Shown here piece by piece: positions 8,551-17,700 of a DNA stretch of 64,000 nucleotides. This DNA is from BOG-1184 sp049514575. GTDB lineage: Bacteria; Fibrobacterota; Chitinivibrionia; Chitinivibrionales; Chitinispirillaceae. A program made the translations under genes and the position numbers. The stretch is from NCBI GenBank assembly GCA_049514575.1, contig JBEKUX010000010.1, forward strand, positions 6,051 to 70,050, in the 5' to 3' direction. A model generated the notes under the pieces. That model saw only the letters and a program-made list of their open reading frames with translations. It had not been told where the DNA came from and did no database searches. How positions within the stretch are numbered: position 1 is the first letter of the stretch; each line of letters opens with the position of its first letter.

Positions 8551-9414
8551 ATGCTGTTTATTCAATCAATCATTCTGGGCATTGTTCAGGGACTGACGGA
8601 ATTCATTCCCATCTCCAGTTCGGCGCATTTAATCATTGTTCCATGGCTTTTCGGTTGGAATGATCCCGTATTAAAAAGCCTTTCTTTTGATGTGGCGCTT
8701 CACCTCGGTACCCTTCTGGCGGTTCTCAGTTTTTTTGCCACTGATTGGGTCCGGTTGCTTCGGGCGGGAGTCGCCAGTCTCGTTGAAAGAAAGGTCGGCG
8801 ACGATTTTGACCGTCGATTTGCGTGGCTTCTGGTTATCGGCTGCATTCCAGGAGGCATTGTGGGAGTAATTGCCGAAAGTAAAATAACCAAGTTGTTCCA
8901 CCAACCCAACTCCCCAATTCATGTCCATGCCATAATTGCAATGGCCGTTATTATTGCTTTATTGGCTGCAGTGATGTTCACTGCAGATCGCATGGCAAAA
9001 CACGTACGCGGAATAAAAGCAGTCACCTTTAAAGACACGCTGATTATCGGGTTAGCGCAAGCGTGCGCGATATTTCCGGGCGTTTCACGATCAGGAGCCA
9101 CTATCACTGCCGGGCTGGCAATGGGGTTTGAGCGGGAAGCAGCAGCCAGGTTCTCATTCATGCTCAGTGCTCCTATAATTGCGGGCGCGGGCATGAAAAG
9201 TCTGTTGGAGCTTTACAAAGTATTTAAGACCGGCGCCTTAACATCCGCGGAGTTGATGCTCTTCCCTATCGGCTTTGTGACTTCTGCCGTAACCGGTTAC
9301 TTATGCATCAAATTTTTGCTACGGTTTTTGCAGAGGAATTCAACGGATGTTTTTGTTTACTACCGCTGGATGCTGGCACTCGTGATTGTTATTGTGGCGC
9401 TTGTTCGAGGATAA
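8551..9414 (+). CDS. uppP: Undecaprenyl-diphosphate phosphatase
   Basis: The protein has 287 residues and about eight membrane segments. It recycles the lipid carrier for peptidoglycan and other envelope polymers by removing a phosphate from undecaprenyl pyrophosphate at the inner membrane. The two catalytic boxes are present: QGLTEFIPISSSAHL near the N-terminus and PGVSRSGATI at about residue 175. A GAGGAGG ribosome binding site precedes the ATG. Resistance to bacitracin is a known by-effect of this family (BacA). Confidence 0.97.
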   Translation: MLFIQSIILGIVQGLTEFIPISSSAHLIIVPWLFGWNDPVLKSLSFDVALHLGTLLAVLSFFATDWVRLLRAGVASLVERKVGDDFDRRFAWLLVIGCIPGGIVGVIAESKITKLFHQPNSPIHVHAIIAMAVIIALLAAVMFTADRMAKHVRGIKAVTFKDTLIIGLAQACAIFPGVSRSGATITAGLAMGFEREAAARFSFMLSAPIIAGAGMKSLLELYKVFKTGALTSAELMLFPIGFVTSAVTGYLCIKFLLRFLQRNSTDVFVYYRWMLALVIVIVALVRG

Positions 9415-9433
9415 TAAAAAAGCCACACGAGCG

Positions 9434-11332
9434 TTAAAATTCTATCTGTGACCCGAACTCGACGACGCGGTTGGGCGGCAGCTTGAAGAACGACGAGGCG
9501 CCGGTCGCGTTCCTGGACAGAAAGGCAAATATCCTTTTCCGCCAGTTCCGCATGGCAATGGTGTTGGAAATCACGAGCAGCTCTTTACCGAGGAAATAGG
9601 AAACCTGCATGGGGTCGATGGTCTGGCCCGCGATCGTGACCGTGCGCAGGACCGACGGCAGGTCGGGCGTCTCCATGAACCCGAACCTGCAATGCACACG
9701 ATAGATGCCGCTCCCCAGGTCGGTAAGCGCGACCTTGTTTTCCGCGGCCACAAAGGGGATATCTTCGTTGTCTACCGTCAGCACGATGATCCGCTCGTGG
9801 AGCGCCTGGTTGTGTTTGTAATTATGGAGCAGCGCGCGCGGCGTGCTCTGGGCGGAGCCGGCGAGAAAGATCGCGGTTCCCCTGACGCGGGGGGGGTGCA
9901 GCGCCAGAATGTCGGCCACGAACGTTTGGAACGGGAGCGATTCCGATTCGATTTTCTTTCCTAAAAGCGCGCGCCCTTTCAGCCATGACGTCATGAGAAT
10001 GACGATGATAATTGAAATCACCACGACGATCCAGCCGCCGGAGAACAGCTTTGAAAGGTTGGCGAGGAACAATACAATGTCAAGCACCAGAAACGCGGCA
10101 AAAAGCGGCATTAAAAGCGCCGGATGTATCCGCCAAGCCGGGCGGGCGATGCAGATGAGCAGTGCGGTGGTGATGAGCATGGTCGCGGAAACCGCAATGC
10201 CGTACGCGGCGGCAAGGTTCCCCGACTGCTTGAAATTGAGGATGAGCAGCGCCGTCAGGCAGAACAGCGTGATATTGATAAACGGAAGATAGACCTGGCC
10301 GGCGTGTTCAAGCGAGGTGTATTTGATCTTGAGGCGGGGCCAGAACCCGAGCTGCACCGCCTGTTTTGCAAGCGAGAACATGCCGGTGATCACGGCCTGC
10401 GACGCGATGATGGTTGCGATGGTCGTGACGATGATCACCGGCAGAAGAGACCACGACGGGGCAAGCTGGTAAAAAAGATTGGACGTGGCCGCAGGCGAAT
10501 GGAGCAGGTGGGCGCCCTGTCCCATGTAATTAAGGATGAGGGCCGGGAACACGAGCGTAAACCAGACCGCCCGTATCGGCGATCTCCCGAAATGGCCCAT
10601 GTCCGCATACAGGACTTCGGAACCGGTCACCGCGAGAAACGCCGTGGCAAGGAGCGCAAAAGTTTTCCAGCCCAGGGTAGACAGCATCCGCACTGCATAT
10701 AACGGATTGAGCGAACCGAGAATCGCCGGACAATGAATGATGGACGCGACCCCCAGTACGGCAATCATCAGAAACCAGACCACGAGTATCGGCCCGAACA
10801 GGGCGCCGATCTTTGCAGTACCGCGAGACTGCAGCGCAAAAAGCCCGGCCAGTATCACGAGTGATACCGGAATAATGATGGGCTCGAAGGCCGGTGTGAT
10901 CACGGACAATCCCTCCACGGCGCTCAGGACCGAAATGGACGGCGTGATGATACCGTCGCTGAAGAGCAGCGATACGCCGAGGATGCCTAAAAGGGATATG
11001 CCGACCAAGTTTTTTATTCGGGCCGGCCCAAGACGGTGCACCAGCGCCATCAGGGCCAGCACGCCTCCTTCGCCTTTGTTGTCCGCATGCATCACGAATA
11101 CCACATACTTCAGCGAAACGACGATCATCAGAAACCAGATAATAAGCGACGTTGCGCCCAGAACATTGGAATGCGTGGCGGCAACGCCGTGCTGGCCAGA
11201 AAAACATTCTCGCAGCGCATACAGCGGACTCGTCCCGAGATCGCCGTACACAACGCCGAGCGCCGCGAGAGAGAGGCCTAAAAAGCCCGACGAGGCCGTC
11301 GTCAGACCCTTGGATGAAACACTATCGCTCAT
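9434..11332 (-). CDS. kup: KUP-family potassium uptake protein
   Basis: The protein has about 632 residues from ATG 11332. An upstream in-frame ATG at 11392 would add 20 residues unlike the family and has no ribosome binding site. The N-terminal LSLAALGVVYGDLGTSPLYALRE and HADNKGEGGVLALMALV are KUP/HAK/KT hallmarks, followed by about twelve membrane segments and a soluble C-terminal domain from about residue 465. It is a K+/H+ symporter of the inner membrane for constitutive potassium uptake. It is convergent with uppP, with only 19 nt between the stops. Confidence 0.96.
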   Translation of the reverse strand: MSDSVSSKGLTTASSGFLGLSLAALGVVYGDLGTSPLYALRECFSGQHGVAATHSNVLGATSLIIWFLMIVVSLKYVVFVMHADNKGEGGVLALMALVHRLGPARIKNLVGISLLGILGVSLLFSDGIITPSISVLSAVEGLSVITPAFEPIIIPVSLVILAGLFALQSRGTAKIGALFGPILVVWFLMIAVLGVASIIHCPAILGSLNPLYAVRMLSTLGWKTFALLATAFLAVTGSEVLYADMGHFGRSPIRAVWFTLVFPALILNYMGQGAHLLHSPAATSNLFYQLAPSWSLLPVIIVTTIATIIASQAVITGMFSLAKQAVQLGFWPRLKIKYTSLEHAGQVYLPFINITLFCLTALLILNFKQSGNLAAAYGIAVSATMLITTALLICIARPAWRIHPALLMPLFAAFLVLDIVLFLANLSKLFSGGWIVVVISIIIVILMTSWLKGRALLGKKIESESLPFQTFVADILALHPPRVRGTAIFLAGSAQSTPRALLHNYKHNQALHERIIVLTVDNEDIPFVAAENKVALTDLGSGIYRVHCRFGFMETPDLPSVLRTVTIAGQTIDPMQVSYFLGKELLVISNTIAMRNWRKRIFAFLSRNATGASSFFKLPPNRVVEFGSQIEF

Positions 11333-11790
11333 ATATTTCCGTTCTTTCGATTCTGCCGGGAGGTCGTAATATAGCTTTTTTGCATGCCGCAAAGCGGTCA
11401 GCCGGCCCCAGGGATGCCGAACGCCTTTCCCGGCGCCCCGCCTTCATGACCGCCTGCTTTCCCGCCGGGTCAATATTCGAGCGTATAATTTGCAGCCACC
11501 GGAACCTCCATTTGATAAGGCGGGCGGAAAATATAATGAACGGGGCCGCCGATTACCAAATGGCTGACGCCTGGTATGCGCTTGAAAATTCCTGTCTGTA
11601 TATCGGCACCCGGGCGCGCCTCCGGGGCGCGCCTTCTTTCAAATACTTTTATTGCAAAAAAGTTCGTCGTTTTACTATATTATTACACGGGGGCATTTAT
11701 TCCCTTGAAGTTTTCCACTTTTAACTATATGATTATTACAGGGCCGCATTGAGGACCGTTACTGCTATTAAAAAAGGGACAGGCGTTTGT
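11333..11790. other. Divergent intergenic region between kup and the giant secreted-protein gene
   Basis: The region has 458 bp and no supportable gene. It holds a hairpin of two GGCGCGCC arms around TCCG near 11617-11637 followed by TTCTTTC, which resembles a weak terminator, and an AT-rich stretch from about 11640 that looks like promoter DNA for the rightward gene. Confidence 0.5.
11652..11681 (+). promoter_or_regulatory. Candidate promoter of the giant secreted protein
   Basis: TTGCAA at 11652-11657 and TATATT at 11676-11681 are separated by 18 nt. The region is AT-rich and upstream of the gene starting at 11791. This rests on sequence match only. Confidence 0.3.
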
Positions 11791-14700
11791 ATGTCCAGCA
11801 AAAGAACATTTCCTTTGCCCGGAGCAATAGCAACGGCGCTGCTGCTTGTTTTTTCAGCTTCATTTGCTTTTAAACCTCCTAAACCCACGCCCCTGACCCC
11901 GGTAAATGGCAGCACCGGCCAGGACACGGACAGGGTAATTTTCAAATGGGACACCGCGAAGTATGCCGTGTCCTACACGCTCGATATGTCCACGGACTCC
12001 AGTCACTGGGTTTCCGTGGCCGGTTTCCCGCATACCCACAGCGCCGGCGTCACCGACACCATGGATTCAACGGGCGGGTTCGTTTCCAGTACTGAATACT
12101 TCTGGCGGGTAAATGCTTTCAGCGTGGACAGCGTAAGCGACTGGTCCAGCACGTTCAATTTCACAACCGTGATCATGGCGCCGATGGCGCCGGTACCGGC
12201 CACCCCGTCGAACAACGCGACTTCCATAGCGACTAATCCGACCCTGACGTGGAATGCGGCGCAGGGCGCCGCGTCCTATCATCTGCAGGTTTCGATTGAC
12301 CCGCGTTTCGGCTCGACCTTCGCAGACTACCCGGCACTGACCGCTACCTCCCAGCCGCTCAGCGGCCTTGACATGGGCCGGACCTATTACTGGCGTGTTT
12401 CGGCGACCAACACGAACGGCACGAGTCCGTGGTCGCAGGTGTTCAGGTTTTATACGACACCTGAATCCTACGCTTCGTGGTCATTTCATAAAAATTTATA
12501 CATCAACACCAAAGCGTCCGGAGGCGGTGCTGGCGTTCAGAACAGGGTCTATAATTTTCCGCTTTTAGTGCGCCTGAATCCCAACATCTTCGGATGGTTC
12601 GGCCAGACGCTTAACGGAGGAGCGGACATCCGTTTTGCCAAGTCCAACGGCACGACGCCGCTGCCGTACGAAATCGAGCGCTGGGTAGACGTCACCGGCA
12701 ATCTCGATACCGCTGAAATATGGGTGCGGCTTGACACGGTGAACTCCCTCGATTCGACCCAGTCTATCGTGATGTACTGGGGAAACGCCGGCGCCACGAG
12801 CCGGTCCGACCCGTACGGGACCTTTGATACGAGCTCGGGGTTTGCGGCGGTGTGGCACATGAACGAGACGCCTTCGGGTACCGATGTCATCAAAGACCGT
12901 ACCTTGACAGGCTGCAACGGCACGCCCACGCCGGGCGGCGTAACCTCGGGCGCCGGGCCGATTGGAAAGGCGCTCAGTTTTGACGGAAGCACCGGCTACC
13001 TTACGATGGATTCCATGACGACCGATTTCGGCTCGGCCATTACAGTGTCCTGCTGGGTCAATTATTTCAATTTTGTTTATAATTCGCACATTCTCGACTT
13101 CGGCGGAACAAACCTGAGCGCTGACAATTTCTTCCTGGGAAATCTTACCGCCACTTCGACCTTGCGCTGGAATTTTGGGAGTCCCCCGCTGGATAATCCC
13201 AGTTATTTTCTTACCGATACCAGCACCTACGTTACGGCGGTCTATAGTAATGCCGGCAGCGGCCAGATGACCGTTTATAAGGATGGCGCGCCGTTTGGTT
13301 CTCCTCTCGTAGGGGTTACCCCGGTCGATCACGGGGTGACGTGGCTGAGCAATTATATAGCCTATAGCAATGACCGGTTCCCCTGGTTCTTTAACGGCCA
13401 GATCGACGAGGTGGAAATATCGAAGATCGCACGGGACTCGAACTGGATCAAACTGGCCTTTCAGACGCAGCGGTCCAACCAGACCGCGCTCTGCTACCCG
13501 CCCTCGGTTGCCCAGTCGCCGCACGACACGTCGGTGCAATTGAACGACACGGCCCGGTTCAGCGCTGTTGCGCGGGGAAACGATGTGCAGTACAAGTGGA
13601 TGCGGAGCAATGACAGCGTTACGTATACCCTGATAGCCGGGGCGACCGGCAGCCAGTATAAATTCGTAACGTCAGGAACTCCTGCGCCCGGAGACACGAG
13701 CCCGCTTGTGAAAAATTACCCGCGTTTCAAATGCATTGCCTTCACCCCGTACTACAGCGACACGAGCGCAGCGGCCACGCTGACCGTGTGCGTTCCGACC
13801 GCGATAAAAACAGGCGGGGACCCTTCTTCCGAAACGGTATTTCTGGGAGATCCGGCGCAATTCAGCGTGAGCGCGGCAGGACGGAGCCTCACCTACCTGT
13901 GGCAGCGGAGCGATAACGGCGGAGCATGGGGCACGGCGCCCGGCACTGCGACGAACATCACCTATACGTTTACCACCGCTTCTGCCGACACGAGCGCGCG
14001 GTTCAGGTGCATAGTGACGTCGACCACGATGTGCAACAACAGCGCCACAAGCCAGGCCGCGGGGCTTACGCTCTGCAACCACATAACCATTTCCCAGCAG
14101 CCGCACGATACCTCGGGTGTGACAGCCGGCACCAGCGCGCGGTTCACCGTTGTCGCAAGCGGCGGACGATATGCGGTGTCGTACCAGTGGAAATCGAAAA
14201 AACAGTCGGATACGGGATGGACTATCTTGTCCGGCTCAGGCGCCAATACCGCGACCTATACGTTGATCTCTGCGGCCACGAGCGACAGCGGGAAGCTGTT
14301 CAAGTGTTTTCTCTCAAATTCGCCGTGCGAGAGCGGCGACACCACCCGTTCAGCATTGCTTGGCGTGTGCACGCCTGCGGCAATAGACAGCAACCCCGGC
14401 AATACAAACGTGAACGTCGGCCAACCGGCCTCTTTCCACGTTGTGGCGCACGGCTCCGGAATCAAGTATCTGTGGCAGCGGAGCAATGACACGGGTCATA
14501 CGTGGGTTTCGGCTCCTAGTGGGTTGAGTGGGGACACCAATGCGGTATACAGCTTTACAACCGCGGCTACGGACACCGGTATGGCGGTAGAGTTCCGGTG
14601 TCAGGTGACCGCGGCCTGCGGCAGCAGTGCGATCAGCGCGCCTGCCCGCGTGGGTGTCTGCTTTCCTGCCGCGATTACCGGCAATCCCCGCGATACCGGC

Positions 14701-17700
14701 GTGTTGAGCGGCCAGCCGGTATTTTTTCAGGTAACGGCGACCGGCACCAACCTGACCTACCAGTGGCAGCGAAGCAATAACGGCGGCACGACCTGGTCCC
14801 CGATTTCCGGGGCAACCGGTTCGTCATGGGCCATTACGCCGGCGCCGGCCGACAGCGGCTCGCAGTTCAGGTGCGTTGCGACAGCAACGTGCGGAGCGGC
14901 AACGAGCGCTGCGGCACTGCTGCGGGTGTGGACGCCCGTGGCGATCGCCGATTCCACGTATCCGAGAAACGACACGGCAACAGGCGGCAGCCTGACAAGT
15001 TTTTCCATTACCTTGACCGGGAACGGCAGCAGCGCTCCGTCCTATCAATGGTGGCGCAGCACCGACTCTATCAACTGGACCCAGATCAACGCCAGCACGC
15101 CGGTCATCGGACATAAGAGCGGCTGGAACCTGCCGACCTTCACGCTGTCACAGACCGACACGGTCGATACGAACGCCTTTTTCCGCTGCGTGGTGACCGC
15201 TTACTATGGTTCCGCGCAGAGCACCATAACCAGCAGGGGCGCCAGGCTTTCCCTCTGTTATAATCCTGCTTTTGATGCTTCAGGGCAGACACAGCAGATC
15301 CCTTCGGGCACCGTTTCGCCGAACAGCTCCGTGTCCTTCAGCGTGACCCCGAAGACGATCGGCAGACCGTCGTACCAATGGGAACAGAGCAGCACCGGCG
15401 GCCCTCCGTACTTTCCGATCTCCGGCCAGAACGCAAGCAGCTACACCATCAACTCGGTCCCGTCAAACTACGACGGCTACAAGTTCCTGTGCAAAGTATA
15501 TGGCGGTCCCTGCCCGGGCGACACCATTACGAGCAATCCCGTAACGCTCAGGGTCTGCACGTCCCCGAACATCGTGACCCAGCCGGCGTCCCCCCAGAAT
15601 GCGATCGAGAACAACTCCGCCGGTTTTTCCATCAGCGCCGTCGGCACGAACATTTCCTGCAGGTGGCAGAAGCGGGTCAAGACCACGGCCAACTGGGACA
15701 AAGACACCCTGCAGAACAACACCAATCAGACCCTCAACCTGCCCCCGGTTAAGTTGACTGATGACAGCACCTGTTTCCGGTGCCTTGTTACCGGTTCGTG
15801 CGGCGCCTGCACAAGCTCGGTCGCCGTGCTTCATGTTTTCATGAAGGCCCATGCCATTTTCAACATGTCGAACTACTCGTATGGACCATGGTCAAGGTCC
15901 CTGAGCGGTCCCGGACCCGACTCTCTCTGGTTCCTCGATTCTTCGTACGGGCATATAAACCAGTGCGTGTTGCATTTCGGAGACGGTACCGTGACGCCGC
16001 CCTTTTCGCCGCGGCCGAGCGATACCTCCCCGCCTAACCTGCCGCAGCAGCATATTTACCCTGCCGTGACAAAATTGACAACGTATATCTGTACGCTGGT
16101 GGTACGGGACACGAACATGCCCGCAAACTGCGACACCATGAAGAACACGGTCGTTATTTACTCCGATTCAGCCGGCACCAATCCGCTCGTGATTTCAGGC
16201 CGGTACCTTGATTCGATCAACCCGGGTTCGCTAAGGGCGGAATTGCTTCTCACGAACTATTCAACCCTCAAGGACACTGGGTCGTTTGGCGTTTCAAACA
16301 ACGGGATCAAGGTCTGGTATCGGAGCGGTTTTATTCCGCCTGCGCCTATCCCGGGCAGCTTCAATGCTTCGGCGCAGGAGAAAAGCTACAATCTCGACAG
16401 TATGAATTTACCGCGATACGGCGGGCTATACATAGATACCGTGACCGTGGCGCGTGATACGGGTTACTGCTTCCTGACGCAGATCCACTGGAACATCATC
16501 CCGGCCGACTCTACGCCGTTAGACGCGGTCAACGGGTGTTACGTGCTCATGCGCGACACGACAAGGCCGGCGAACAACCTTGTCATTTCAAAAAGCGCCT
16601 ACGGCACCAGCAAAACCAGTCCATGGGACACGGTATATTTCCGTTTTGACAGCACGCAGAAAATCGACACCGTCGCATCCGACTCCGTTGCGCTCTGGTT
16701 CGGCCTCGGCTCAGACAGTAACCCGAATTTCTCACGCAGCAATCCGAACACGAGATGGTGGGGTGACACGCTGGTCATCAATGGCGCTGTGCCCGCGACA
16801 AAGAGGTTCACCTATGCCGACGTTGACAGCCTGCAGTTCAACTGCCAAACCACGTGGCTTTACTGCGCGGTACTGCTGCATGGCAGGAACAAATTGACAA
16901 GCCCGCTTGTTTCGTACAAATTCCAGATCGGCAGGCCGAGACCGGCAAATCCGATCTATCTCAGCGCCCCGGTCGACAGCAACGCAAACAGCATTCACCT
17001 GACCTGGACGTGGGACACAACTGCGGTGAGGAAAGACAGCGCGCAGGGTATGCGTATTTACTACCGCGCAAACAGCGCAGTGCCGGACACGTTTCAGTTC
17101 GATACGACCATTTTCACGGAGGTAAAGCCGGACCCCGGAGTGAACGACATCGAAACCTATGCAAACGGACTCAAGGGAAGTACTCATTACTTCTTCGGCG
17201 CGCAGATATTGTCGAATAACGGGTTATGGTCCAGCGTGACGGGCGGGTCGAGCGCCGATGCCGTGACCGGCGATTCCACGAAGACGAGCGTCAGGAACAC
17301 GATCAGAATCAACACGCCGATCGTCTTCGACACCGCGACCAACTCGATAAAGGTCTCCTGGCACGTTGACCGGATGGGCTACACCAATCTTTCCCTCGGG
17401 ATTTCATTCTTTCTGCGGACGGCGGTGCCGAAAGCTACCATCCTTGCCGGGTTAAAATCCACTGATTTTACCGGTATTCCCATCAGCCCGATAAAGATAA
17501 ACAGCAATGATACCGGCAGCTACAGCATCAGTCTCGACACGATCAACCTCCTTTATCCGGGCTCGCTGGTGTTCGATACCACCTACTATGTCTTTTTATG
17601 GCTGGACAAGGCAAATTCGCCGTGGTCCAAACCGACCGACTCGTCGACGGCCACGTGTTACGTTCCGCCGTTTGTCTCGCAGTTGACACGCTGGAATTTC

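Noticed and set aside
12565..13539. A 324-codon minus-strand frame inside the giant secreted-protein gene
   Set aside because: It lies fully inside a coherent domain series on the plus strand, and its composition is a codon-shadow pattern.
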